Shown: positions 1 through 8,400, counted from the stretch's first letter. The stretch is DNA of 43,243 bases from an uncultured Muribaculaceae bacterium (GCA_910586895.1 CAJUIW010000016.1:1-43243); one strand, 5' to 3'. Made by a program: numbers and translations. The notes: generated by a model from the letters alone, not told the origin.

Positions 1-80
1 GCGTGTTTTCTCTTGATTTTTCCTGATCCGGTAAGGGCGAACCTCTTTTTGGCACCGGAGTTAGTTTTAATCTTAGGCAT
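1..80 (-). CDS. rpmI: 50S ribosomal protein L35 (partial, C-terminus off the left edge)
   Basis: Only the first 26 codons are in the window. The translation begins MPKIKTNSGAKKRF and continues with a glycine/lysine-rich stretch, which is the conserved N-terminus of L35, a small basic protein of the large ribosomal subunit. It lies 38 bases downstream of infC on the same strand, giving the widespread thrS-infC-rpmI order; rplT would be expected next, to the left of the window. In other bacteria this operon is autoregulated by L20, but nothing in this fragment tests that. Confidence 0.93.
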   Translation of the reverse strand, partial: MPKIKTNSGAKKRFALTGSGKIKRKH

Positions 81-118
81 TTGAGTTTGTTGTTAAATGT
101 ATTAATTCAAGTGATTGT

Positions 119-706
119 TCACTGTGGTTTCTTTTTGGGTGAGAGCATGATGATCATGCGCTTTCCTTCCAGAACGGGCATCTGTTCTACCTTGCCGTAT
201 TCCTCAAGGTCGTTGGCGAAGCGGAGCAGCAGAACCTCTCCCTGCTCCTTGAACAGGATGGAGCGTCCGCGGAAGAACACGTAGGCTTTCACCTTGGCGC
301 CTTCCTGAAGGAATCCCATGGCGTGCTTGAGCTTGAAGTTGTAGTCATGGTCGTCAGTCTGAGGACCGAAACGGATCTCCTTGACCACTACTTTCTGGGC
401 TTTGGCTTTCTGCTCCTTCTGATGCTTTTTCTGCTGATAGAGGAACTTCTGATAGTCAAGAATCTTGCATACCGGCGGGTTAGCGGTAGGTGATATCTCT
501 ATCAGGTCAAGGCCCTGCTCATCGGCTATGCGGATGGCCTCCTGAATGGAATATATTCCGGTGGTAACGTTGTCGCCTACCAAGCGCACTTCGCGTGCAC
601 GGATGCGCTCGTTGATATTGTAGGGGTCTTTGACGTTACGGTCGCCTCTACGGACGGGGCCTCCTTGATTTCTGCGGGGGCCGGGAACAAAAGGTTTTTT
701 CTCCAT
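119..706 (-). CDS. infC: Translation initiation factor IF-3
   Basis: IF-3 binds the 30S subunit, blocks premature 50S joining and proofreads the start codon. The 195-residue product has the N-terminal IF-3 domain with the PYNINERIRA motif at about residues 28-37, a lysine-rich linker helix around 90-105, and the C-terminal IF-3 domain with a KEIRFGPQTDDHD segment. The start is an ordinary ATG directly preceded in frame by a stop codon, so no longer form is possible. Many bacteria use a rare AUU or AUA start for infC autoregulation; that is not the case here. The gene starts 9 bases after thrS ends, consistent with one transcript. Confidence 0.96.
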   Translation of the reverse strand: MEKKPFVPGPRRNQGGPVRRGDRNVKDPYNINERIRAREVRLVGDNVTTGIYSIQEAIRIADEQGLDLIEISPTANPPVCKILDYQKFLYQQKKHQKEQKAKAQKVVVKEIRFGPQTDDHDYNFKLKHAMGFLQEGAKVKAYVFFRGRSILFKEQGEVLLLRFANDLEEYGKVEQMPVLEGKRMIIMLSPKKKPQ

Positions 707-715
707 TCAGTGGGG

Positions 716-2653
716 TTATTGATTAATCGATGCTTCGACTTCTTGAGCCAAATTTTCTGCAAAGGTAGTAATTTTCATCGTACCTTTATCACCTTCGCCC
801 TGTTTTCTTACCGAAACTTCATCTTTTTCAGCTTCTTTTTCGCCTACAATGAGCATGTAGGGTATGCGTTTGAGCTCATTGTCGCGGATTTTCTTGCCGA
901 TTTTTTCGTTTCGGTCGTCAACGAGTGCGCGGATGTCGGCCTGTGCGAGGGTGTCGGCCACGCGGTAGGCGTAGTCGTTGAACTTCTCGCTGATGGGGAG
1001 AACCACTACCTGGTCGGGTGCGAGCCAGAGCGGGAAGCGTCCGGCTGTGTGCTCGAGCAGTACGGCTACGAAGCGTTCCATTGAGCCGAAGGGCGCGCGG
1101 TGGATCATGACGGGACGGTGCTTCTGGTTGTCCGAGCCGGTGTATTCGAGCTGGAAGCGTTCGGGCAGGTTGTAGTCTACCTGAATGGTTCCGAGCTGCC
1201 AGCGGCGTCCCAGGGCGTCCTTGACCATGAAGTCGAGCTTGGGACCGTAGAATGCGGCTTCGCCAAGTTCGGTGCGTGCGTTGAGGCCTTTTTCGGCGCA
1301 GGCTTCTATGATGGCCTGTTCGGCGAGGTGCCAGTTTTCTTCGCTGCCTATGTATTTCTCCTTGTTGTTGGGGTCGCGGAGCGATATCTGCGCTTCGTAG
1401 TTGTCAAATTTCAGAGCCTTGAATATGTAGAGGATGATGTCCACTACCTTCAGGAACTCGTCCTTGATCTGGTTGGGGGCGCAGAAGATATGGGCATCGT
1501 CCTGCGTAAATCCGCGTACGCGTGTCAGTCCGTGGAGTTCGCCGCTCTGTTCGTAGCGGTAGACGGTGCCGAATTCAGCAAGGCGAAGGGGAAGGTCGCG
1601 GTAGCTGCGCGGCACGGCGCGGAATATTTCACAGTGGTGGGGGCAGTTCATGGGCTTGAGCAGATACTCCTCGCCCTCTTCCGGAGTGTGGATGGGCTGG
1701 AATGAGTCCTTGCCATACTTGGCGTAGTGGCCGGAGGTGACGTAGAGCATCTTGTTGCCGATGTGGGGGGTGATTACCTGCTGGTAGCCGTAGCGCTTCT
1801 GTATTTTGCGCAGGAACTGTTCGAGGCGGTCACGCAGGGCGGCGCCTTTGGGGAGCCAGAGGGGCAGGCCTGCACCAACGTTGGGTGAGAACGCGAAGAG
1901 CTCCATCTCCTTGCCGAGCTTGCGGTGGTCGCGCTTCTTGGCTTCTTCGAGCAGGGCCAGGTATTCGTCCAGCATTTTCTGCTTGGGGAAGGTTATGCCA
2001 TATACGCGCACCAACTGCTGACGCTTTTCATCACCACGCCAGTAGGCTCCGGCGAGCGACATTATCTTGACAGCCTTGATGGGGGCGGTGTCGGGGATAT
2101 GCGGACCGCGGCAGAGATCGGTAAAGGCACCCTGTGTGTAGGTGGTTATGTGACCGTCCTCAAGCTCGCTGATAAGCTCGCATTTGTATGTTTCGCCACG
2201 TTCGCCAAACATCTTCAGCGCGTCGTCCTTTGATATGTCGGCGCGTACAATGGGGTGCTTGGTGCGGGCAAGTTCAATCATTTTCTTTTCTATCCGCGGG
2301 AAGTCGGCAGCGGTAATGGTGTGTCCGGCGGGGTCGATGTCATAGTAAAATCCATTTTCGATGGCCGGGCCGATGCCGAATTTTACTCCGGGGAAGAGCT
2401 CTTGCAGGGCTTCGGCAAGCAGGTGGGCCGAGCTGTGCCAGAATGCATGCTTGCCTTCGCGGTCGTCCCATTTGAACAGCTGCAGTGATGCGTCGGCTTC
2501 AATAGGACGGGAGAGATCCCATTCCTGACCGTCGACGGAGGCTGCAAGTACATCCTGAGCAAGACGCGGGCTGATGCTGCGTGCTATTTCGAGGGGGGTG
2601 ATTCCGCTCTCGAACTGCTTTACGGAATTGTCGGGAAAAGTGATGTTTATCAT
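716..2653 (-). CDS. thrS: Threonyl-tRNA synthetase
   Basis: This enzyme charges tRNA-Thr. The 645-residue length is normal for the family. Domains in order: an N-terminal TGS domain (about 1-63); the editing domain that removes mischarged serine, with the HSSAH motif at residues 73-77 and a later conserved CRGPH segment; the class II catalytic core with MNCPHHCEIF, which supplies zinc-binding residues, and the motif 2 arginine region; and a C-terminal anticodon-binding domain of about 110 residues. It is the first gene of the thrS-infC-rpmI operon and has its own Bacteroidetes-type promoter about 65 bases upstream. Confidence 0.97.
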   Translation of the reverse strand: MINITFPDNSVKQFESGITPLEIARSISPRLAQDVLAASVDGQEWDLSRPIEADASLQLFKWDDREGKHAFWHSSAHLLAEALQELFPGVKFGIGPAIENGFYYDIDPAGHTITAADFPRIEKKMIELARTKHPIVRADISKDDALKMFGERGETYKCELISELEDGHITTYTQGAFTDLCRGPHIPDTAPIKAVKIMSLAGAYWRGDEKRQQLVRVYGITFPKQKMLDEYLALLEEAKKRDHRKLGKEMELFAFSPNVGAGLPLWLPKGAALRDRLEQFLRKIQKRYGYQQVITPHIGNKMLYVTSGHYAKYGKDSFQPIHTPEEGEEYLLKPMNCPHHCEIFRAVPRSYRDLPLRLAEFGTVYRYEQSGELHGLTRVRGFTQDDAHIFCAPNQIKDEFLKVVDIILYIFKALKFDNYEAQISLRDPNNKEKYIGSEENWHLAEQAIIEACAEKGLNARTELGEAAFYGPKLDFMVKDALGRRWQLGTIQVDYNLPERFQLEYTGSDNQKHRPVMIHRAPFGSMERFVAVLLEHTAGRFPLWLAPDQVVVLPISEKFNDYAYRVADTLAQADIRALVDDRNEKIGKKIRDNELKRIPYMLIVGEKEAEKDEVSVRKQGEGDKGTMKITTFAENLAQEVEASINQ

Positions 2654-2717
2654 TGATTATTAATAGTTTGATTCATGTTGACGAGCCGAAGGCATACGCC
2701 ACCGGCAATATCGTGTG

Positions 2718-2748
2718 CAAATTTAGCTTATTTATTTGAGTTTTCAAT
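2718..2748 (-). promoter_or_regulatory. thrS operon promoter
   Basis: On the minus strand a TAAATTTG -7 box (2718-2725) lies 19 bases downstream of an ATTG -33 element (2745-2748), matching the Bacteroidetes sigma factor consensus. Transcription would start near 2711, giving a leader of roughly 58 bases before thrS. It is back to back with the promoter of the RelA/SpoT homologue. Confidence 0.7.
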
Positions 2749-2764
2749 CGCTTAGACATTTTAT

Positions 2765-2795
2765 TTTGCGATACCTGAAAAAGTAATTATCTTTG
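2765..2795 (+). promoter_or_regulatory. Promoter of the RelA/SpoT homologue
   Basis: TTTG (2765-2768), a 19-base spacer and TATCTTTG (2788-2795) form a full match to the Bacteroidetes -33/-7 promoter. The predicted start near 2802 leaves a leader of about 35 bases before the ATG at 2837. Confidence 0.75.
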
Positions 2796-2836
2796 TGATA
2801 TAACCTCACATCATACCATCACTACACAGAAAGATT

Positions 2837-4717
2837 ATGCAGCAGAACTACGATAAAATCATTGAGCAGCGGGCCGAACGAGTGTTCAGTATCATGAAGC
2901 TGAGAGTAGCATCCGGCGATCTGGACCGTCTGAGGGCCGCTTTCAATCTTGCCCGCAAGGCTCATGCCTCACAGAAGCGTAAGACCGGCGAGCCGTATAT
3001 ACTGCATCCTATAGCTGTGGCCACGATAGCGGCCGAGGAACTTAATCTGGGCACTAATCCTGTGATAGCTTGCTTTCTGCATGATGTGGTGGAGGATACT
3101 GACTATACACTTGAGGATATCGAGCGGCGCTTTGGCGAGGACGTGGCTTTTCTGGTCAAGGTGGTCACGAAGCAGAAGAAGGACAAGTACGAAATGTCGA
3201 AGCAGCTCGACAATTTCAAGCAGATGCTCGTGTCGGTGCAGTATGACATACGCGCTCTACTGGTGAAACTGGCCGACCGTCTGCACAACATGCGCACGCT
3301 GTCGTCCATGCGCCCCGACAAGCAGATGAAGATTGCTGGAGAGACCGACTATTTCTATGCCCCTCTGGCCAACCGCCTCGGGCTATATACCGTAAAGACG
3401 GAGCTTGAGAATCTGAGCTTCCGCTTCCGGTGTCCGCATGAATACAATGAAATTTCAACTGCCATAGCCCGCGATGAAGCGTTTCAGCGCGAGCGCCTGG
3501 GGCATTTCTGTGATGATATCCGTGCCATCCTGCGGCAGGAGGGGATTCACGCCGAGGTGTATGTGGAATACCGCAAGCCTTACAGCCTGTGGCGCAAGAT
3601 GCATAAGTTTGGCGATGACTTCAATCATTTGAAGTACCGCCATTTCACCGAGGTGGTGTTTGAGACTCCCCAGGATATCTCGGAGAAGAACATGGCACTG
3701 AAAATATACTCGATGCTTACCGACCGCTTCAAGGAGAAGCCGGGAGGGATATCGAACTATATCGACTCGCCAAAGGAGAACGGCTACCAGAGCTTCCATG
3801 TGAAGCTGCTGGCCGACTTCGGACGATGGCAGGAGGTGCATATCAGCAGCCGCCGCATGGTGCGCGACTCGCAGCTGGGATGCGTGGCTGAGCGGCATGA
3901 GGACAATATAGCACGGTGGATTGAGAAGTTCCGCAGTGTGCTGCGCGACGTTGCGGGTGAGAACCGCGACGGTGGCAACTTTATAGAAAAGGTGGTCACC
4001 TCGTTCTACAACGATGATATAATGGCGTTCACTCCCAAGGGGCAGCCGGTGATTCTGCCGCAGCGGTCAACGGTGCTTGACTTTGCCTATGATATCAGCG
4101 ACACGCTGGGCAATCATGCCAAATGCGCCCGGATCAACAATCAGCTCGCCTCGGTAAAGACGCGTCTGCATCGCGGCGATGTAGTTGAAATCATTACTTC
4201 CGATGACCAGCATCCGGCTGACGACTGGATGCAGCATGTGCTGACCTACAAGGCCAAGAAAGGGATAGAGAAGTATTTCGATGAGCTGCCGGTGCCGGTG
4301 TACAACCGCTGCCATCACTGCAACCCGATGCCGGGCGAGGAGGTGGTAGGCTTCCGCGAGGCGGACGGACGGGTGACGATACATAAGCGCGACTGTGCCA
4401 CTGTCATCAGGCTTGCCACACAGCAGGGTGATAATATCGTTTCGGTCAATTTCGAATCGGACGGCACGCTGTATCCTGTCACGGTCAAGGTTCGGGCTGT
4501 CGACCGCGTGCATCTGTTTGTGGACCTTGTGGACAGTATCACCAATGAATTCAATCTGTCTATTGACAGCATCCATGCTGACACGACAGACTCTATCGTG
4601 ACGTTTGAGATGTCATTTTCTGTCCACTCGTTCGGCGAGCTGCAGGCTATAATGAGGCATATCGGCTCGCTCGACGGGGTTGATGAAGTGCGCCGCGTGG
4701 AGAATTGTCCCTCTTAG
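2837..4717 (+). CDS. RelA/SpoT family (p)ppGpp enzyme, synthetase site probably inactive
   Basis: RelA/SpoT proteins make and degrade the stringent-response alarmone (p)ppGpp. Of the 626 residues, about 20-180 form the HD hydrolase domain with its metal ligands visible: H57 in ILHPI, the HDVVEDT motif at 82-88, and a later KLADRLHNMRT segment. The synthetase domain (about 220-350) keeps YRKPYSLWRKM, GYQSFH and the glutamate of QEVHIS. However, the usual YDLLAIR-type stretch, which carries a metal-binding aspartate and an arginine, reads KYRHFTEVVF, so both residues are lost. TGS, a cysteine-bearing RCHHCNP region and a C-terminal ACT-like domain follow. I infer a hydrolase-biased or hydrolase-only enzyme. 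It is a single gene with its own promoter. Confidence 0.88.
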   Translation: MQQNYDKIIEQRAERVFSIMKLRVASGDLDRLRAAFNLARKAHASQKRKTGEPYILHPIAVATIAAEELNLGTNPVIACFLHDVVEDTDYTLEDIERRFGEDVAFLVKVVTKQKKDKYEMSKQLDNFKQMLVSVQYDIRALLVKLADRLHNMRTLSSMRPDKQMKIAGETDYFYAPLANRLGLYTVKTELENLSFRFRCPHEYNEISTAIARDEAFQRERLGHFCDDIRAILRQEGIHAEVYVEYRKPYSLWRKMHKFGDDFNHLKYRHFTEVVFETPQDISEKNMALKIYSMLTDRFKEKPGGISNYIDSPKENGYQSFHVKLLADFGRWQEVHISSRRMVRDSQLGCVAERHEDNIARWIEKFRSVLRDVAGENRDGGNFIEKVVTSFYNDDIMAFTPKGQPVILPQRSTVLDFAYDISDTLGNHAKCARINNQLASVKTRLHRGDVVEIITSDDQHPADDWMQHVLTYKAKKGIEKYFDELPVPVYNRCHHCNPMPGEEVVGFREADGRVTIHKRDCATVIRLATQQGDNIVSVNFESDGTLYPVTVKVRAVDRVHLFVDLVDSITNEFNLSIDSIHADTTDSIVTFEMSFSVHSFGELQAIMRHIGSLDGVDEVRRVENCPS

Positions 4718-4893
4718 AAGAAGCGGCGGTGTTCGGCGCTGTACTCGAGTCCGAGTTCCTTCATGCGCTGCATCAGTTGGTCGATGTCGACATGCAGGTC
4801 GTCGCAAAGCTCCTCGAGTGAGCTGTAATTGTCGCGGAGCTTCATGTTGAGGAAGCTCTGAAGTATGGCCGGATCCTTGGGCAGATTATCCAT
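4714..4893 (-). CDS. DUF4250 domain small protein
   Basis: A 59-residue protein beginning MDNLPKDPAILQSFLNMKLR and ending in RRFF. The MDNLPKDPAIL opening and the later SLEELCDDLHVD segment match what I know of DUF4250, a family of about 60 residues of unknown function in Bacteroidales and Firmicutes. The body looks like a small helix-turn-helix-like bundle, so nucleic-acid binding is possible but unproven. Its stop codon overlaps the end of the RelA/SpoT gene by 4 bases; the two genes are convergent. A CAAAATTA sequence (minus-strand TAATTTTG, 4941-4948) could be its -7 box, but no good -33 element accompanies it. Confidence 0.85.
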   Translation of the reverse strand: MDNLPKDPAILQSFLNMKLRDNYSSLEELCDDLHVDIDQLMQRMKELGLEYSAEHRRFF

Positions 4894-4950
4894 ATTGATC
4901 TATTTTTAGCAATCGTTATTGTGTTCTGATTATGCGGGTGCAAAATTAAT

Positions 4951-5023
4951 AAAAAAAGAAGAGAGAATCCTTCTATCAGGTTCTCTCCCCCAGCATGTGT
5001 GCGTTTTTCAAAAACTATTATCA
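4951..5023 (-). ncRNA. Candidate small RNA with its own terminator
   Basis: On the minus strand a TATCTTTG -7 box (5030-5037) is followed about 45 bases later by a hairpin (4961-4987; GAGAGAACC pairing with GGATTCTCTC, one bulge) and a run of seven T (4951-4957). No reading frame fills the interval and no minus-strand gene lies just upstream that would need this terminator. This suggests a short independent transcript of about 70 bases. The -33 element is poor, so the call is tentative; the hairpin could be an orphan terminator or part of another leader. Confidence 0.35.
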
Positions 5024-5055
5024 ATGGCACAAAGATAAATAAAAGGCGCAAATTA

Positions 5056-5064
5056 CCCCCCCCC
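5056..5064. repeat. Nine-base poly-C tract upstream of an acyltransferase
   Basis: An uninterrupted run of nine C lies 48 bases before the start codon of the membrane acyltransferase gene. Tracts of this length are prone to slipped-strand changes. It sits where a promoter for the downstream gene should be, but I see no TAnnTTTG box there. Confidence 0.6.
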
Positions 5065-5111
5065 TATTCGTTAAAATAAGTTAACAAAATGAGCCAAATT
5101 CTTAATATATA

Positions 5112-6113
5112 ATGAAAAAAACAGGAATAAGGCAGTCAAACATCGAACTTCTCCGCATCCTGAGCATGATGATGGTTCTTGCTGTGCATTTCGACGGCGC
5201 CGCATTGGGATTGCCTCTTCCTGTAGGACTTGGAAGCACGGATGCCGCATGGTGGTGGCGCACTTCGGTCGAGACCCTGTCGATAGTTGGTGTCAACTGC
5301 TTCACTCTCATATCGGGATATTTCGGAATAAGAGCTTCGGTGCGTGGATTGCTTACGTTTGTCACCCAGTGCGTGTTCTACTCCGTGGCCATGTATTCGG
5401 TATGTGCGCTGTGCGGAGTGGTCAGCTTCAGTTTCGCGGCATGGGGTGAGAGCTGGTTGGCGTTGACACATACCGATCTGTGGTATGTGCCGGCCTACCT
5501 GTGTCTATATTTGCTAAGTCCGTTCATCAACGCCGGAATGGAGCGGCTCACTGACCGTCAGCTGTTGCTGTGGACCGGTATTTTTGTGCTTGTCAATCTG
5601 TATGCCGGATGGTGGTGGGGTGCATCGTTCAATCCTAACGGCTACACTGTGGTGCAGCTTGTCATGATGTACTGCGTGGGCTCTGCCGTGAGGCGTATGC
5701 TGTCAGGCGTGCCGCCGGGCGTGGGATGGTCATTATACTTAGGCGCGTCAGCATTTACGGCGGTGGCTGCCGCCTACATGGCTCCTCTGAAAGTGTATGC
5801 CTACAATTCCCCGCTGGTGATAGTGGCTTCCGTTGGATTGCTCCTGGCTTTTGCCGGCATGCAGTTCCGGTCAGGTTTTATCAACTATGTGGCACGTTCA
5901 TCATTTGCCGTATATCTGATTCATAAAAACAAGCTGATATGGGTGTCCATGGTAAAGCCTGTGGCCATCGCGGCATGGGGCGCCGGCAGTCTGTGGATAG
6001 CCACCGGATCATTGCTGGCTTTCATAGCTGTAACTTTCGCAGTGGCTGTGGCGGCCGATTACGTACGCCGTGGAGTATGTTTGCCTCTGATTGGAGCTTT
6101 GTTTGGCAAATAA
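5112..6113 (+). CDS. Acyltransferase family 3 membrane protein
   Basis: A 333-residue polytopic membrane protein with about ten hydrophobic segments. The N-terminal IELLRILSMMMVLAVHF carries the arginine and the histidine (here in VHF) typical of acyltransferase family 3 (OafA/WecH type), which transfer acetyl or other acyl groups to surface polysaccharides or lipids across the inner membrane. The substrate cannot be inferred. The gene begins a run of plus-strand genes, but the following lipoprotein has its own promoter. A second, divergent member of the same family lies at 39273. No clear promoter box precedes this gene; a nine-base C tract does. Confidence 0.85.
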   Translation: MKKTGIRQSNIELLRILSMMMVLAVHFDGAALGLPLPVGLGSTDAAWWWRTSVETLSIVGVNCFTLISGYFGIRASVRGLLTFVTQCVFYSVAMYSVCALCGVVSFSFAAWGESWLALTHTDLWYVPAYLCLYLLSPFINAGMERLTDRQLLLWTGIFVLVNLYAGWWWGASFNPNGYTVVQLVMMYCVGSAVRRMLSGVPPGVGWSLYLGASAFTAVAAAYMAPLKVYAYNSPLVIVASVGLLLAFAGMQFRSGFINYVARSSFAVYLIHKNKLIWVSMVKPVAIAAWGAGSLWIATGSLLAFIAVTFAVAVAADYVRRGVCLPLIGALFGK

Positions 6114-6114
6114 A

Positions 6115-6147
6115 TTTGCTTTTGCGCTCCACTTATTCGTATCTTTG
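6115..6147 (+). promoter_or_regulatory. Promoter of the small lipoprotein gene, nearly leaderless
   Basis: TTTG (6115-6118), 21 bases, then TATCTTTG (6140-6147), a full Bacteroidetes match. The ATG of the next gene is at 6155, only 7 bases past the -7 box, so transcription would begin at or just before the start codon. Confidence 0.65.
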
Positions 6148-6154
6148 CCCCGCA

Positions 6155-6634
6155 ATGTCACGTAAATATCTAATATCCTTTTTATCCCTGACGCTGCCCA
6201 TGCTGATGTCATGTGGCGGTCAGACTGCGGCCGGAGCCGTAGAAGTCAGCATCAATGCATCAGTGCCGGCTCAGAAGATGGCCGACAGTATAGCTGCCTT
6301 GCACACTCCGGCTGAATCGGCGGCTCTGTTTGTAGGCTGGCTTGATGAATCGGAAGCTGCTGACGTGACTTATGCCCGAGAATTTGCTGTAAAGCTCCAT
6401 GACGCCTATGGGGAGCGGGGCGGTAGCTTCTATATGGCGGTCGATTCGATGGCAGCCGCGCTTCCACTCGAGCATCAGGCCCGAATACTTGTGGCTGTAG
6501 CCCCATCGGCCGGCGTGCTTGGAAAAGCTGTGCGCGGCGATGCTGACTCTGCACAGCTCGTACCTCTGATTATAAACATATATGGCCCGGATACGGAGAG
6601 CGCCGATGCCTTCCGCAGAGGGCTTGCAAAATAG
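6155..6634 (+). CDS. Small lipoprotein of unknown function
   Basis: A 159-residue protein with a classic lipoprotein signal: MSRK, a hydrophobic stretch, then LMSC with the acylated cysteine at about residue 19. I chose the ATG at 6155 because it gives the positively charged signal start; the frame is open further upstream but that part overlaps the acyltransferase. The mature part is alanine-rich and mostly helical, with two segments that might be repeats of a short domain. I do not recognise a family. It ends 13 bases before the polyprenyl synthase ATG, so the two may be co-transcribed. Confidence 0.72.
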   Translation: MSRKYLISFLSLTLPMLMSCGGQTAAGAVEVSINASVPAQKMADSIAALHTPAESAALFVGWLDESEAADVTYAREFAVKLHDAYGERGGSFYMAVDSMAAALPLEHQARILVAVAPSAGVLGKAVRGDADSAQLVPLIINIYGPDTESADAFRRGLAK

Positions 6635-6647
6635 AACTTTTTTAGAC

Positions 6648-7613
6648 ATGCTTACTCAACAGGACTATGCCGGCATAGTGGAATCGGAAATACGCCGGCT
6701 GCAGTTGCCTGCAGCTCCCGCAGGCTTGTATGAACCAATACGCTATGCGCTTGACTGCGGCGGGAAGCGGCTCCGCCCGGTGCTGACACTCGCCGCTTGC
6801 GATGCGTTTGGCGCCGACTGCGAACGTGCCCTCAATCAGGCTGTAGGTGTAGAGATGTTCCATAATTTCACTCTCCTTCATGACGATGTGATGGACAAGG
6901 CCGATATGCGCCGCGGACGTCCTACGGTGCATGTGGAGTGGGATGAACGCACAGCCATCCTGTCGGGCGATGCCATGCTGACCCTGTCGCAGCACATAGC
7001 CTCGCAGGGGTGCTCGCCTGAGCAGCTCCCGCGCATAATGGAGCTATACAACCGTACTGCCATGCAGGTATATGAAGGGCAGCAGTACGACATGGATTTT
7101 GAATCGCGCCATGATGTCAGCGTGGAGGAATATATGGAAATGATACGTCTGAAAACCTCCGTGCTGCTCGGCTGCGCCTGTGAGGCTGGTGCCATAATGG
7201 CCGGGGCCGGTCAGGGCGCATGCAAGGCACTGTATGACTTCGGCGTAGCGTTGGGACTGGCCTTCCAGCTCCAGGATGACTATCTTGACACGTATGGCGA
7301 CCCGATGGTGTTCGGTAAGGAGATAGGTGGCGATATAGCCAATGATAAAAAGACGTGGTTCAACATCATAGCTTCCTCAGAGGATCTTACCGGAGTGATG
7401 AAGGCCGAGATGTCACACCCGTCGGAACCTGCGGTGAAGTTTGAGCGTGTCAAGGCTGTATATGATGCTCTTGATCTGCCTGCACGCTGCCATGAATTGA
7501 TTGACCGCTACATACAGCAGGCCATTGACTGCCTTGATGAAGCTGAGCTTATTCCGGCTGCAAAGAATTTCTTTGTAGAACTTGCCCTGAAGTCAAGCAC
7601 TCGTAAATACTGA
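6648..7613 (+). CDS. Polyprenyl diphosphate synthase (FPP/GGPP type)
   Basis: This enzyme condenses isopentenyl diphosphate with allylic diphosphates to make isoprenoid precursors. From the ATG at 6648 it has 321 residues, with GGKRLRP at 38-44, the first aspartate-rich motif DDVMD at 79-83 and the second, DDYLD, in FQLQDDYLDTYGD near 230. The first motif has no insertion, unlike type II farnesyl synthases, and F74 lies five residues before it; this points to a short product (C15-C20) but does not settle it. An upstream in-frame ATG at 6582 overlaps the lipoprotein gene and adds residues unlike the family, so I rejected it. TatD follows after 5 bases. Confidence 0.92.
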   Translation: MLTQQDYAGIVESEIRRLQLPAAPAGLYEPIRYALDCGGKRLRPVLTLAACDAFGADCERALNQAVGVEMFHNFTLLHDDVMDKADMRRGRPTVHVEWDERTAILSGDAMLTLSQHIASQGCSPEQLPRIMELYNRTAMQVYEGQQYDMDFESRHDVSVEEYMEMIRLKTSVLLGCACEAGAIMAGAGQGACKALYDFGVALGLAFQLQDDYLDTYGDPMVFGKEIGGDIANDKKTWFNIIASSEDLTGVMKAEMSHPSEPAVKFERVKAVYDALDLPARCHELIDRYIQQAIDCLDEAELIPAAKNFFVELALKSSTRKY

Positions 7614-7618
7614 TCCGA

Positions 7619-8386
7619 ATGTTGATAGATACGCATACACATCTCTATCTTCCTGAATTTGAGGGTGGCGGCGCAGCGGCTGTGCATCGGGCTCTGGAGG
7701 CCGGCGTGGGGCATATGATGATGCCTAATGTTGATCTTACCACCGTCGGACCCATGAGGGCGCTGCATGCCGAATTGCCCGATGTTACCTCCATGGCCAT
7801 GGGGCTGCATCCTACAGAGGTGAATGAAAGCTGGCGCGATGTCCTGGCCGAAACTATTGCGGAGATTGACCGCAATCCGTCAGATTATAAGGCTATCGGA
7901 GAGATTGGTATCGACCTGTACTGGGACGCTACCTTCCGCGAACAGCAGATGCAGGTGCTTGATGAGCAGCTCAGCGTAGCTGAACGGATGAATCTGCCGG
8001 TAATAATCCACTGTCGTGATGGGCAGGAACCTATGCTTGAAGTGATGCAGGGGCATCGCGGTCTGTCAGGAGTGATGCACAGCTTCGGCGGGACGCCAAA
8101 GGATGTCGATGACATACGCCGTGTGGTTGATTTCTACTTTGGTATAAATGGAATTGTCACTTTCAAGAATTCAAAAGTAGGGGAGTCGTTGCCCGCCATT
8201 GGAGCCGACCGTCTGCTGCTTGAAACCGACTCGCCATATCTGGCTCCTGTGCCACATCGCGGCAAGCGCAACGAAAGCGCTTATCTGCCGCACGTGTGTG
8301 GCCATATTGCAGCCCGTCTTGAACGTAGCGCGGATGAGATGGCTGAGATTACCACAGCCAACGCCAAAACGCTTTTCCATATCTAA
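7619..8386 (+). CDS. TatD family hydrolase (metal-dependent DNase)
   Basis: A 255-residue TIM-barrel metal hydrolase. Metal-binding residues are visible in order: DTHTHL (H6 and H8), the glutamate of GEIGIDLYWD, the histidine of IIHCRD, the histidine of VMHSFGG, and the aspartate of LLETDSPYLAPVPHRGK. TatD proteins are 3'-5' exonucleases with roles proposed in DNA repair and DNA fragment degradation. The length is standard. The gene follows the polyprenyl synthase by 5 bases, an arrangement I read as co-transcription without functional meaning, and ends at a strong bidirectional hairpin. Confidence 0.92.
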   Translation: MLIDTHTHLYLPEFEGGGAAAVHRALEAGVGHMMMPNVDLTTVGPMRALHAELPDVTSMAMGLHPTEVNESWRDVLAETIAEIDRNPSDYKAIGEIGIDLYWDATFREQQMQVLDEQLSVAERMNLPVIIHCRDGQEPMLEVMQGHRGLSGVMHSFGGTPKDVDDIRRVVDFYFGINGIVTFKNSKVGESLPAIGADRLLLETDSPYLAPVPHRGKRNESAYLPHVCGHIAARLERSADEMAEITTANAKTLFHI

Positions 8387-8400
8387 GCAGGTACTGGATA

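Noticed and set aside
1100..1705. A long plus-strand frame opposite thrS (201 codons)
   Set aside because: It is antisense to the conserved catalytic core of threonyl-tRNA synthetase, and its translation is composition-driven with no recognisable family.
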